A stretch of DNA of 64,000 bases from Gammaproteobacteria bacterium (GTDB lineage: Bacteria; Pseudomonadota; Gammaproteobacteria; Steroidobacterales; GCA-2729495): NCBI GenBank assembly GCA_015709695.1, contig CP054183.1, positions 2,902,992 to 2,966,991 of the forward strand, read 5' to 3'. The position numbers were made by a program, and so were the translations under genes. The notes below the pieces were generated by a model. It was given only the letters and a program-made list of their open reading frames with translations. It did no database searches and was not told the origin of the DNA. The number at the start of each line of letters is the position of its first letter. The stretch's first letter is position 1. Shown one piece after another: positions 54,095-63,535 of the stretch.

Positions 54095-54926
54095 TTTGCA
54101 CACGCAGGCGCGGCAGGCAGGCACCGAGACAGGCCAGCGCCAGCCATAGGGACGCCGGCAACGGCACTTCGGCGGCCGGCAGGATGCCCGGGCTGAACTG
54201 CAGCCCGAAGGCGTCACGCAACGCGAAGTCGCTGGCGATGCGGAACGTCGGATCGATGAAGGCGTGCGCCTCGGCACCCCCGGTTATCGGCAGGAATGCG
54301 CGCGGATTGATCTCCCCGTAGGCGAGCATCGTCACGGTGATGGCGCTGTCCGGCGCCGCGTCGATTACGGCATCAATGGCAAAACCGTCCTCGTCATCGA
54401 GGGATGACAGGGAGAACGGGACCACGGCGTTGGCCGATTCGCCCAGGGTGCCACCGACGGAGACCCCGGCGAGCATTTGCGCCGAATACTCCCCGCTCTT
54501 GCTCACCCACACATTGCCAAACGCATGGATGTTTACCGGCACGAATTCGACGACGGGTGCTCCCGGCAGCGGAACCACGGCGAATTCGTAGACGATCTCG
54601 ACCCGGCCTTCCGCACCCGTCCTGGCCGAGGCGGCCAGGTCGAGGACGATAGACGGCGTGGCCCCGCCGGTGGTGCGTGCGTGGCCGGAGGAGAATCCGT
54701 CGGCTGCCGGGCAGTTCCTGTCGATCGTATCCGGCGCGAATATCGAGCTGCCACCGACACCGGCCGGGCAGTCGCCGCTGGTGCCACCGGATATGCTCTC
54801 GGTGAATGTCGCTGCCCGGAGTGTTGCGGCCTCCACCGGCGCCGTCAGGAACAGGACCGTGCCGACCGCCAGCAGCAGCTTGCGAACCAGTCGTCTGTAC
54901 GCCAGGAATCCGGGATCGACGTGCAT
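54036..54926 (-). CDS. VPLPA/PEP-CTERM exported protein with repeat-derived tail
   Basis: A 296-residue secreted protein. Signal peptide (about 12-34, cleaved near APVEA), beta-rich domain with two cysteines, then the sorting signal VPLPASLWLALACLGACLP and a basic stretch RLRVQ. Such proteins normally end a few residues later; here a further 19 codons and the stop come from the REP pair. The ATG at 54926 has GGGAGG at good spacing. Presumably processed by an exosortase encoded elsewhere. Mature function not recognised. Confidence 0.82.
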   Translation of the reverse strand: MHVDPGFLAYRRLVRKLLLAVGTVLFLTAPVEAATLRAATFTESISGGTSGDCPAGVGGSSIFAPDTIDRNCPAADGFSSGHARTTGGATPSIVLDLAASARTGAEGRVEIVYEFAVVPLPGAPVVEFVPVNIHAFGNVWVSKSGEYSAQMLAGVSVGGTLGESANAVVPFSLSSLDDEDGFAIDAVIDAAPDSAITVTMLAYGEINPRAFLPITGGAEAHAFIDPTFRIASDFALRDAFGLQFSPGILPAAEVPLPASLWLALACLGACLPRLRVQSAGVTVSASSPGACRSSRS

Positions 54927-55090
54927 GACGTACCTCCCCCGGGCGTCGCGCGGGCCGCTGGCCCGAAGAGGCCAGGCGGCGGCAACCCCGCCCGGCTCGC
55001 ATCGCCCGATGTTATCGTTTGTCCCAACGCTGGACCCGGGCCAGAAGGCTGTCAAGCGGTCTGGTCAGGTGCGAGGCCGAGGCCACAGGC

Positions 55091-55762
55091 ATGTCATTCG
55101 ACCCCTATTTCTGGCTGGTCACCCTGCATGTGGTGCTGTTCGCCTACTGGCTGGGCGGTGACTTCGGCGTCTATGTCTGTTCGCGCTATATCGTGCGTGC
55201 CGACCTGCCGCTGGCGACGCGGGAGCGATTCCTCGAGGCGCTGATGGCGATCGACATCCTGCCGCGGACGGCGATCGTGCTGCTGCCCGTCGTCGGCCTG
55301 CAGATGGCGGTGATGCGTGGCGCGATCGACATGGGTGCTGCCGGGCGGCTACTCGGCGTGGTGATCGGCCTCGCCTGGCTGGCCGTGGTCTGGATGGCGT
55401 ATCGCACACTGCGTCGGCCGTCAGCCATACCCTGGCAGCAGATCGACGTCGGCTGGCGGGTGGTGCTCATCGCCGGCCTGCTGGTGATCGGCGTGCAGTC
55501 GCTGCGAAGCGGTGAGCCGGTCCATGGCAACTGGCTCGCGGCGAAGATCCTCGGCTACGCCTTGCTGCTGGTCATCGGCCTGTACCTGCGCATCAGTATC
55601 CGCGGCTGGCGGGATGGATTCCGGCGCCTGCGGGCCGGCGAGCATGGCGCGCAGGTCGATGCGCTGTTCACCGATGCCTACCGGCGCGCCCGGCGCACGG
55701 CCTGGCTGTACTGGACGCTGATCATCTCCGTGGCCTGGCTGGGGCTGACGAAGCCGTTCTGA
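55091..55762 (+). CDS. Integral membrane protein of unknown function
   Basis: A 223-residue protein with about five or six transmembrane helices (first: PYFWLVTLHVVLFAYWLGG; last at the C-terminus: LYWTLIISVAWLGLTKPF) and a His/Asp near the first helices that could bind haem or metal, as in CopD-like proteins. No family can be named with confidence. The ATG at 55091 gives the first helix directly. It is convergent with the NERD helicase gene. Confidence 0.72.
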   Translation: MSFDPYFWLVTLHVVLFAYWLGGDFGVYVCSRYIVRADLPLATRERFLEALMAIDILPRTAIVLLPVVGLQMAVMRGAIDMGAAGRLLGVVIGLAWLAVVWMAYRTLRRPSAIPWQQIDVGWRVVLIAGLLVIGVQSLRSGEPVHGNWLAAKILGYALLLVIGLYLRISIRGWRDGFRRLRAGEHGAQVDALFTDAYRRARRTAWLYWTLIISVAWLGLTKPF

Positions 55763-55776
55763 GGGCCTGCCCGACT

Positions 55777-57603
55777 TCAGGCCGCCGCGCGCTCACACCA
55801 CGTTCTGACCCGTTCGCTGAACGCGCTGGCCTTGCAGCTGGTCATGACGAGCTCATGAGTGGCCCGTGTCATTCCCACATAGAGAAGCCGTGCCTCATCG
55901 GCTTCCGCACGGAATGGCCAGAACCCGAGGCCGGCGATGAGCACGACACGGAACTGCAAGCCCTTGCTGCTATGCGGAGTCATGAGCTTTACGCTGACTC
56001 TGGTTGGGTCGAACGACTTCGTCTTCGCATCCCTGAGCCAATCGAATGGCACCGATATGCGTGACATCGCCGAGGCCAGCTCGTCGGCGACAAATGGCGC
56101 CGTGTAGAGAACCCCAATCTCACTCCATGAGATCCCGCGTGTGTGGAACGCCAGCAACTGCTTGCCGATGTAGTCCGCCTCTGCTTTCAGAGATGCCAGT
56201 TGTGCGAATCGCGGCGGGACTCCCGTTCGCCCACCCGACTCGGGGCTGATCAGCGGCACGCCATCGTCATCGGCATCTACCGGGGAGAGAAGTTGTGCCG
56301 CGAAGCTGCGCGCGCACGCGAGTATCTCGTCAGTGTTGCGGTAGTTTCGCCTGAGGATCTTCGTGCGGCCGGTCGCGGCGATGCCTACGCTACGGAAGGA
56401 AAACGACCGGGGCCGGTTCGCCCCGTAGATTGACTGTGCATCGTCGTACAGGAGCAATAGTGAGTTGCTTTCCGGGTCCAGCATCTGTACGGCGAGCTGC
56501 AACCACTCCGGCGCGAAATCGTGGCCCTCATCGATCATCAGCGCGCCGTACTGCGCCCGCGGAATCTGCCCTCTGTCGACCGCCCTGATTACGGTGCGCA
56601 CCAGTTCATCGTAGCTACCATCCGACGCGCCTGACACGTGATAGAGACGAAGCTGTTCGGCACACCAGGCATGAAAGGTGTGCACGGTGACCTGCTCGCC
56701 CACGCCTTGCAGGGCGAGATGATGGCGCAGCCATGAGGCGAGCGAGCGATTGAATACCAGGACGAGGATGGGCTTGTGGAGCGTGCGCGCCAGGTGCAGG
56801 CAGCGATAGGCAAGGATCAGTGTCTTTCCCGAGCCTGCGACACCGTGGATCACGCGATGTCCCTCGCCGATGCTTCTGGCGATTTCCTCCTGCGCAAGGT
56901 CCATGACCTGAAGCAGGTCGGCAGCGCGGGTTGAACCGCTGTCCGGCCGCGTACCTGTCAGGTCGAGAGCGGGTTGATGGATGCGCAGCTCCGGAAACAG
57001 GTGCCAGCGGACGCGCTCCACCTGCGGCATGGTGAGCCGGCTCTCGAAGTGGACGTTGAACATCGCCCACAGACGTGATTGGAATGCTTCGGGATCAGCG
57101 GCTTCGGTCATCTCGTCCTTGCAGATGACCAGATGTGACTGCAGGATGTCCTCGAGTCCGGAGCTTTCGAACTGATGGCGTGTAATGTTCGTCAGCACGA
57201 CTCCATATCCGTAGGGAAAATTGAGCCTCCCCTCGAAAGCCGAGCCGGGTGGTTCGACGAGTTGTGGATCCCGCCTCAACAGGTCCACTACCGCATGGGC
57301 GTACTGTCGCGCCTGTTCCAGCGGGCTGGGGACGACCTTGTGCCCACTGCCGGTGTCGATCGTGAAGCGCACGGGGTCCGCATCGCGGATTGTCTCGAGG
57401 CGCCAGTCCTTCACCTCCAGGACCAGCAGGCCCCTGCCCGGATGCAGCACCAGGAAATCCGGGTGCCGGTGCTGGGCACCGACCGGAACGTTGAACCAGC
57501 AGAGGTAGTCATCTTCCAGCAGGCCCCTCAGGCGTTCGGCGAACCGGCGTTCGCCGGGCGTAGCGGGATTGCCGGCACCGGGGCTGGAGAGGAAGGTCGC
57601 CAC
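55777..57603 (-). CDS. NERD-domain superfamily 1 DNA helicase
   Basis: A 608-residue protein. The N-terminal NERD (nuclease-related) domain has a PD-(D/E)xK-like core: PDFLVL with D49 and LVLEVKDW with E63 and K65. The C-terminal UvrD/Rep-type helicase has Walker A GVAGSGKT (254-261), LMIDEGHDF (355-363), YDDAQSIYG, and the late GLQFRVVLIAG and RLLYVGMTRATHELV. It starts at GTG 57603 without a Shine-Dalgarno site. Codon choice is somewhat less GC-biased than in the neighbours, compatible with acquisition. Related proteins occur in defence islands and in DNA repair; the role here is unknown. Confidence 0.9.
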   Translation of the reverse strand: MATFLSSPGAGNPATPGERRFAERLRGLLEDDYLCWFNVPVGAQHRHPDFLVLHPGRGLLVLEVKDWRLETIRDADPVRFTIDTGSGHKVVPSPLEQARQYAHAVVDLLRRDPQLVEPPGSAFEGRLNFPYGYGVVLTNITRHQFESSGLEDILQSHLVICKDEMTEAADPEAFQSRLWAMFNVHFESRLTMPQVERVRWHLFPELRIHQPALDLTGTRPDSGSTRAADLLQVMDLAQEEIARSIGEGHRVIHGVAGSGKTLILAYRCLHLARTLHKPILVLVFNRSLASWLRHHLALQGVGEQVTVHTFHAWCAEQLRLYHVSGASDGSYDELVRTVIRAVDRGQIPRAQYGALMIDEGHDFAPEWLQLAVQMLDPESNSLLLLYDDAQSIYGANRPRSFSFRSVGIAATGRTKILRRNYRNTDEILACARSFAAQLLSPVDADDDGVPLISPESGGRTGVPPRFAQLASLKAEADYIGKQLLAFHTRGISWSEIGVLYTAPFVADELASAMSRISVPFDWLRDAKTKSFDPTRVSVKLMTPHSSKGLQFRVVLIAGLGFWPFRAEADEARLLYVGMTRATHELVMTSCKASAFSERVRTWCERAAA

Positions 57604-57738
57604 GGTCTGATCATACTGAAAGATGGGGGGCTGACGATGCCGGGCCGATCACGTTGTCGTGTGCCGGGAATGGATCAGTTGCGTATTGGTTCCCGGCTCC
57701 TGTGCGATCTGACCGGCGCGGGCGACCACTAGACCCAC

Positions 57739-60267
57739 TCAGCTGCACGAAGCGAGGCTGTCGATCCAGTCGGTGATCAGCTGCACGCCCTGGGTATCGA
57801 CGCGATTCGAACCGAAGGGCGGCATCATGTCGGCGCTGCCACGCTGATCCATGCGCTCGAGCAGCACCGAGCTGCCGGGTGCCCCGGGCGCAACGATGCG
57901 TGCATTGGGCAGGCCGAGGTCACCGGCCTGCGGCAGGGCGTTGCAGGTGTTCGTGGCGGTGAGCGAGGTGGTATAGCGCAGGTCCATGCTGCTTGGAGTG
58001 GGCCCGCCGGGCTGATGACAGAAGGCGCAGTTGGTGTGCAGCCAGGCGCGGGCGCGCTCGGTGAGGGTGCCGGCGGTACCCTCTGGATCCGGAATCACCG
58101 GCAGCGCCGATGGCGCCGCGGTGATCGGCGGCGAGAGCATCTGGATGGCATTCAGCGTCACCACCTGGTTCGCGGTACGTCCGGTCGCGGGAAACAGCAG
58201 GTTGCCATTGAGCTGGGCCGTTTCCAGACCCAGGCTGCGGCCCGCAGCCGCGGTGTGGCAGCCGAGGCACTGCGCCTCGCTCGGGAAGATCCAGTTCTGG
58301 CCGCTGATCGCCACCGTCTTGCCGCCGACGACGCGGGTCGCGTCGGTACCGGCGGCATTCCACTCGTAGGTGTAGCCGGCCCAGTTGCCGTTCGTGTGGC
58401 GCATGAACAGGCGCGTTTCCACCAGCCGCGTGCCGATGCGGAAGTCCTTGCGCAGCACGGTGCCGTTGGGGAAATCCCAGTCATGGTCCGCGGCGCTGGT
58501 GTCGATGTTCTGGCCATCCGGCAGCGCCAGCCAGCGCGCCTTCGCGGCTCCGTCCGACCAGAAGCCGGCATTCGGCGCGTAGGGGATGAGGCCGGGTGCA
58601 GGCTGCGACGGGTTGCCGCTGGCGCCACAGCCGGTGGCCGAGAACTGCGTCGGGACGCTGCCGCCGCCCGTACCCTGCACGATCCGGTGGAGACCGCCGC
58701 CGTTGATGTCGACGACGTACAGCTCGCCATCCAGCGCCTCGCCGAAAGAGGAGATCCCGAGTCCGGTCGAAATGCCCTGCGAGCCCGTGACCGTCACGGT
58801 TGGCTGCGAAGCCGAGGGAATGTGCCAGATCCGCCCGCTGCCGTAATCGCCGAACACGTAGCGGCCGACCAGCGCCGGGATCGCCGTGCCGCGGTACACG
58901 TAGCCGCCGGTGATGGAGAATCCCGCGCTGCGGCCGTACTCGGCGACCGGATCCAGCCGTGGCTGCAGGCTGCCGCAGCTGAGGTTGTAGTCGTGCGCAC
59001 CTTCGCGGCAGCGCCAGCCGTAGTTGCCGCCGGAGACGACGCGGTCGACTTCCTCCCATGCCGACTGGCCGACATCGCCCACCCAGAGCGCATGGCTGCC
59101 GCCGCGATCGAAGCTCCAGCGCCAGGGGTTGCGAAAGCCGTAGGCATGGATCTCCCGACACTGGGCCGCGGTGGTCGTGCCCGTCGTGCAGGCTCCACCG
59201 GTGCCGGCGAACGGGTTGCCCGCCGGGATGCTGTACGCGGTCGCCGCAGGGCCGCCGACATCGATGCGCAGCATCTTGCCGAGCACGGTCTGCAGGTTCT
59301 GGCCGTTGCCGATCGCGCCGTGCGGGTCACCGCCGCTGCCGCCGTCACCGAAGCCGATGTACAGGTAGCCGTCCGGGCCGAAGGCGATATGGCCGCCATT
59401 GTGGTTCGATTCCGGTTGCTCGACGGTCAGCAGGATGGTTTCGCTGCCCGGGTCGAGCGTCGTGTTGTCGCCCGCGAGCCGGAACGAGGAGATGCGCGAG
59501 GTCAGTGGCCCTGGGTCGGTGGTCGTGTACGAGAGGAAGACCCGCGGGTCGGTCGGGAAATCCGGATGGAAGGCCATGCCGAGGAGGCCGCGCTCACCCC
59601 CCGAGGTCACGCGGCCGCTGATATCGACGAAGGTCGATGTCGAACCCGCATTCGGCGCATTGTCGAACATCCGCACGCGCCCGGCCTGTTCCACGACGTA
59701 CCAGCGGGATGGGTCGGCCGGCGCCTGCAGCATCGCGACGGGCGAGCTGAAGGTCAGTGCCGGGAACACGCGGCTCACCGCCAGGCTTGCGGTGGGCTCC
59801 GCGCCGGCGAGGCAGCTGCTGTTCCCCGGCCGGGTGTCGAGGCCGGACAGCGGCACCGCCGGCGTGGTGACACTGATTGCGGCCGATTGCGCCGACTCGT
59901 TGGCGGGCGTTGCCGCATCGATCGCGCTGACCCGGTAGGTGTACGGGGTGCCTGCGGTAACCGAGTTGTCGGTGTAGCGGTTGGTCGTGGGCGAGGCGAG
60001 CGGGCTCGCGCTGCCATTTCGGTAGACGCGGTAGCCGGCAAGCCCTGCGCCGCCGGTATCCGTCGAGGCGCTCCAGCTGAGCTGAACCTGTGTCGGCTGT
60101 GGTGCGGTTGCCTGGAGATTTGCCGGGACCGAGGGTGGTGTCGCATCGGCTGGCGATGGATCGGGCGTGTCTCCGGGCGGGCCGCCGCCCCCACTGCCGC
60201 CGCAGGCCGCGAGACTTGCCATCGCGGCCCCGAGGAGAATCCATGTCTGCCACTTCATGCGAACCAT
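57739..60267 (-). CDS. PQQ-type sugar dehydrogenase/di-haem cytochrome lipoprotein
   Basis: An 842-residue lipoprotein (lipobox LAAC at about C22). After a Gly/Pro-rich linker comes a fibronectin type III domain (about 45-140), then a beta-propeller of the soluble glucose dehydrogenase type (GLLGMAFHPDF, NHNGGHIAFGPDGYLYIG, YGFRNPWRW, WVGDVGQSAWEEVDRV). The C-terminal 250 residues carry two haem-binding CXXCH motifs (CLGCH, encoded at 58255-58269, and CAFCH at 58015-58029). The layout suggests an envelope-bound oxidase that passes electrons to its own cytochrome. The sugar or other substrate is unknown. The ATG at 60267 was chosen; 60258 is also possible. Confidence 0.88.
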   Translation of the reverse strand: MVRMKWQTWILLGAAMASLAACGGSGGGGPPGDTPDPSPADATPPSVPANLQATAPQPTQVQLSWSASTDTGGAGLAGYRVYRNGSASPLASPTTNRYTDNSVTAGTPYTYRVSAIDAATPANESAQSAAISVTTPAVPLSGLDTRPGNSSCLAGAEPTASLAVSRVFPALTFSSPVAMLQAPADPSRWYVVEQAGRVRMFDNAPNAGSTSTFVDISGRVTSGGERGLLGMAFHPDFPTDPRVFLSYTTTDPGPLTSRISSFRLAGDNTTLDPGSETILLTVEQPESNHNGGHIAFGPDGYLYIGFGDGGSGGDPHGAIGNGQNLQTVLGKMLRIDVGGPAATAYSIPAGNPFAGTGGACTTGTTTAAQCREIHAYGFRNPWRWSFDRGGSHALWVGDVGQSAWEEVDRVVSGGNYGWRCREGAHDYNLSCGSLQPRLDPVAEYGRSAGFSITGGYVYRGTAIPALVGRYVFGDYGSGRIWHIPSASQPTVTVTGSQGISTGLGISSFGEALDGELYVVDINGGGLHRIVQGTGGGSVPTQFSATGCGASGNPSQPAPGLIPYAPNAGFWSDGAAKARWLALPDGQNIDTSAADHDWDFPNGTVLRKDFRIGTRLVETRLFMRHTNGNWAGYTYEWNAAGTDATRVVGGKTVAISGQNWIFPSEAQCLGCHTAAAGRSLGLETAQLNGNLLFPATGRTANQVVTLNAIQMLSPPITAAPSALPVIPDPEGTAGTLTERARAWLHTNCAFCHQPGGPTPSSMDLRYTTSLTATNTCNALPQAGDLGLPNARIVAPGAPGSSVLLERMDQRGSADMMPPFGSNRVDTQGVQLITDWIDSLASCS

Positions 60268-60361
60268 ATGGCACCCCCACCCGGGCATCCTGCCCGCAGG
60301 CGATCCGCTTGCATAGGGTGTTTGCGGGCACCAGGCCCTCCTCGCCGACGTGGTGTCTGGC

Positions 60362-60889
60362 TCAACGGCCGGCGAGGTGGTCGATCTTGCTCTCAAGGCG
60401 GCTGAACAGGGCCTCCAGCTGCCGCATGCGGATGTCGTCGACCTTCTCGTGCAGGCTCATGATCTCGAGTTCCGCCTTGAGGTTGACCTCGTAGTCGTGG
60501 GCGGCCCCGATGCGATCCTTCGCCGCCTGCCTGTTCTGCGACATCATGATGACGGGGGCCTGGACGGCGGCCACCATCGACAGGATCAGGTTCAGGAAGA
60601 CGAATGGGTAGGGATCGGGTGGCCGGCTCAGCAGCCAGGCATTCGTCAGGACCCAGATGACGATCGAGGCGGCAAACAGGAAGATGAAGGCCCACGATCC
60701 GCCGAATGCGGCGACGCGATCCGCCACCCGGTCGCCGAAGGTCAGCTCGTCGCGAAAGGCATCGTTGACGTTGCGCGAGATGGCCGTCCGCTCCGCGATG
60801 CGCCGCAATACCCGCTGCTCGCGCGGTGGCAGGTCGTCGAAGCCCTTGCTGAGCAGCCGCTGCGCCAACTCCCTTACCCGGTCGTTCAT
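60362..60889 (-). CDS. DUF1003 membrane protein
   Basis: A 175-residue protein of the DUF1003 family. Two transmembrane helices (about 63-82 and 93-112; GSWAFIFLFAASIVIWVL and the following FLNLILSMVAAVQAPVIMMSQNRQ region) are followed by a cytoplasmic coiled-coil. DR..A...GSW and IMMSQNRQ are typical. Function unknown. AAGGAGCAGG upstream supports the ATG at 60889. Confidence 0.92.
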   Translation of the reverse strand: MNDRVRELAQRLLSKGFDDLPPREQRVLRRIAERTAISRNVNDAFRDELTFGDRVADRVAAFGGSWAFIFLFAASIVIWVLTNAWLLSRPPDPYPFVFLNLILSMVAAVQAPVIMMSQNRQAAKDRIGAAHDYEVNLKAELEIMSLHEKVDDIRMRQLEALFSRLESKIDHLAGR

Positions 60890-60980
60890 TACCTGCTCCT
60901 TCGCCGAAACCTGGCCATGACAGCATAGGGCGCCTCGAGGTCGCCCTGGAAGTGAAGGTGCCACGCCGACCGGCTGCGGA

Positions 60981-62201
60981 TCAGGATCGCTTCTGCTCTT
61001 CCTCGGGTGGCATGACGGCGCGGAAATCGCGATACAGCAGCAGGTCATAGACGATCTTCAATGTCCCGCTGATGAAAAAGGGCACGCTCAGCAGGGCGGG
61101 TGCCCCGAACAGGAGGCCCGCCAGGGCGGGTGAGAGGGAAGCGCCCAGGGACCGCGCAATGGAGGTCACGCCCGAGGCGGCCGACCGTTCGTCCGGCGCG
61201 ACGACCGCCATCGTATACGACTGCCGTGTCGGCACGTCCATCTGCGAGATGGCGAAGCGGAGCAGAAGCAGGCCGATGGCCAGGGGCAGCGTCGGCATCA
61301 ACGGAATGCAGATCAGCAGGACATTCGACGGGATGTGCGTGAAGACCATCGTGTTGACCAGGCCAATGCGGCTCGCGAGCCTGACCGCCAGCAGGGCGGA
61401 GATGCCGGCCAGCAGGTTGGCAAGGAAGAATACCGACCCGAGCACGGCGATATCCGCGCCGAAGCGCAGGTGAAACCAGTAGGCCAGCATGCTCTGGACG
61501 ATCAGCCCGCCGGCAAATGCATCCAGGGCGAACAGACCGCTGAGCCTGAAAACCACATGCCGCGAACGATGCAGGCCCAGGATGCGCGGCCTGTCGCGTG
61601 AGGGCAGCGCCGTGCTGGCCTCTATGGCAGGCGACAGGCGGGCGAACAGGACCAGCAGTGCCAGACCACCCAATGCATAGGCAGCGAGGACCATGCGGTA
61701 CGACTCGAGTGCCGCCCAGCCGTGGGCTTGCAGCAGTCGCGCAAGCCATCCCCCGGCCAGCGCGCCGAGCGCGGTAGCGAACGAACCGGCGAGGTTGTAC
61801 CAGGCGAACAGCCGCGTGCGCCGTTCATCTGCGACCAGCTGGCTGAGGCTGGCCTGCTCGACAGAGAGGAACGGACCAATCTCGTTCCCGCTCGGGCTGA
61901 TGACACCCACGATGGCCGCGATAACCAGCAGGGTATAGTCCCGGGTCAGTGCAAAGCTGATTCCCGCCGCCGTCATCAGCATGGCGCCGCAGAGCAGGAC
62001 CCGCTTTCGACCCACGCGGTCGGCGGATGTGGTCAGCCAGAGCGAGATGGCGGCGTCGCCGATGAGCGTGCAGGTGAACAGCAGCCCGATCTGGGGGCCA
62101 GTCAGGCCTGCAGCGGCAAGATAGATGGCGAGCACGACCGACAGCAAGCCGTAGCAGAACAGGCGGATGATGCGCGTGGAAAAGAGGAGGAGGGCGTCCA
62201 T
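60981..62201 (-). CDS. MFS transporter
   Basis: A 406-residue major facilitator protein with about 12 transmembrane helices. The inter-helix motif TTSADRVGRKRVLL is a clear version of the family A-loop. The substrate is not predictable. The ATG at 62201 has AGAGGAGGAGG upstream. It is divergent from yceH. Confidence 0.9.
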   Translation of the reverse strand: MDALLLFSTRIIRLFCYGLLSVVLAIYLAAAGLTGPQIGLLFTCTLIGDAAISLWLTTSADRVGRKRVLLCGAMLMTAAGISFALTRDYTLLVIAAIVGVISPSGNEIGPFLSVEQASLSQLVADERRTRLFAWYNLAGSFATALGALAGGWLARLLQAHGWAALESYRMVLAAYALGGLALLVLFARLSPAIEASTALPSRDRPRILGLHRSRHVVFRLSGLFALDAFAGGLIVQSMLAYWFHLRFGADIAVLGSVFFLANLLAGISALLAVRLASRIGLVNTMVFTHIPSNVLLICIPLMPTLPLAIGLLLLRFAISQMDVPTRQSYTMAVVAPDERSAASGVTSIARSLGASLSPALAGLLFGAPALLSVPFFISGTLKIVYDLLLYRDFRAVMPPEEEQKRS

Positions 62202-62285
62202 TCCGGCGATTGATGTGCTTCCGGGCGGTGCTGCGGGGCCAGGCTCACGCACCGAGACTGGAGTGTACTGGCATAATCCGCAACC

Positions 62286-62939
62286 ATGAAAGCCGCACTC
62301 AGCGACCTCGAAGCCCGCGTCCTCGGCTGCTTCCTCGAGAAGGAGGTGACGACACCCGAGCAGTACCCGCTGTCCATCAATGCCTTGACCAATGCCTGCA
62401 ACCAGAAGAGCAACCGCGATCCGGTTCTGGAGCTGGACGAGGCAACGGTGCAACAGGTGATCGATGGCCTGCTGAGGGAACGGATCGTGAGCGACCGCTC
62501 ACCCTATGGCGGCCGTGTGCCGAAGTACAAGCAGGTGTTCTGCAACACGGAGTTCGGGCCCCTGCAGTTCACCGAGCTGGAGCGGGCCATTCTCTGCGAA
62601 CTGCTGCTGCGGGGCCCGCAGAGCGCGGGAGAGCTGCGCACCCGCAGCCAGCGGATGGCACCGCGTGCAGAGGTGGCTGATGTCGAGGCGGCACTCCAGG
62701 CCCTGGCCGTTCATGAGCAGGGGCCATTCGTCGTGCTGCTGCCGAGGCAGGCGGGCCAGCGGGACCCGCGCTGGGCGCATCTGTTGAGTGGCGAGGTCAG
62801 GGTCGAACCGGTGGCGGTCACAGCTGGCCCGGCCGCCGGAGCATCACGCGCCGGCCTGGCGGAACGCGTCGAGCGCCTCGAGGCGCAGGTGGTCGAGCTG
62901 CAGGCGGAATTGGCAGCGCTGCGCAATCAGCCGCGCTGA
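62286..62939 (+). CDS. yceH: YceH-family (DUF480) protein
   Basis: A 217-residue protein with tandem winged-helix domains. ARVLGCFLEKEVTTPEQYPL, CNQKSNRDPVLELDE and LRGPQSAGELRTR are typical of YceH. A C-terminal coiled-coil (about 185-214) follows. Function is not established. Confidence 0.93.
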   Translation: MKAALSDLEARVLGCFLEKEVTTPEQYPLSINALTNACNQKSNRDPVLELDEATVQQVIDGLLRERIVSDRSPYGGRVPKYKQVFCNTEFGPLQFTELERAILCELLLRGPQSAGELRTRSQRMAPRAEVADVEAALQALAVHEQGPFVVLLPRQAGQRDPRWAHLLSGEVRVEPVAVTAGPAAGASRAGLAERVERLEAQVVELQAELAALRNQPR

Positions 62940-62962
62940 CCAGAGCCCATCCCGGTCGGGCG

Positions 62963-63535
62963 TCAATCGGCCGCGTGCAGCTGCATGACGATGATGCGGT
63001 TGCCGTCGTGGTCCGTGATCGGGAACTCGCGGCGCGAGGGGTTGGTCAGCTCGAGGATCGGCCCGACGTCGGGATACTTCGGCTCTGCGGCGAGGATCTT
63101 CGAGCGCACCGATTCGATACGCTTCTGCACCTCGACGATCAGCACGCTCGGGTAGGGGCGGCTGCGCACCGGGGCCAGCGCCACGCCCTTGACCTCCGTC
63201 ATGCCGATGGCGCCGAAGCGTCCGCCGGGACTGCGCAGGAAGGCGATGCGCAGCCTGGCTTCGTGCGGGATACCGAAGAAATCGTAGAGGAAGCTCTCGG
63301 GCTTCACCGGCATCGCCACCGCGACCTCGAAGCCGAGGATGTCACGGTAGAGGCCGAACGCCCGCTCGAGATCGGCGACGACGAAGTTCGAGCGGTGCGC
63401 ATACGGGTCGAACTCCGCAGGCTTCCCCTGCAGACCTGGCGGCTGGGCCGGTTGCGGGGCGGTCTGGGCGATCGTGCCCGGCGCTGCCAGGAACAGCGCC
63501 GCAAGGGCGGCGAACATCGCATGGATTCGGTTCAT
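62963..63535 (-). CDS. Exported VOC-fold (glyoxalase-like) protein
   Basis: A 190-residue protein with a signal peptide (cleaved near TIAQ, about residue 23) and one VOC domain in two half-repeats (NFVVADLERAFGLYRDILGFEV, and a late EFPITDHDGNRIIVMQ). Periplasmic location is unusual for the family. Its start overlaps the upstream stop (TGATG), so it is made with the metallo-hydrolase and may act on the same compound. Metal ligands are not certain. Confidence 0.85.
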   Translation of the reverse strand: MNRIHAMFAALAALFLAAPGTIAQTAPQPAQPPGLQGKPAEFDPYAHRSNFVVADLERAFGLYRDILGFEVAVAMPVKPESFLYDFFGIPHEARLRIAFLRSPGGRFGAIGMTEVKGVALAPVRSRPYPSVLIVEVQKRIESVRSKILAAEPKYPDVGPILELTNPSRREFPITDHDGNRIIVMQLHAAD

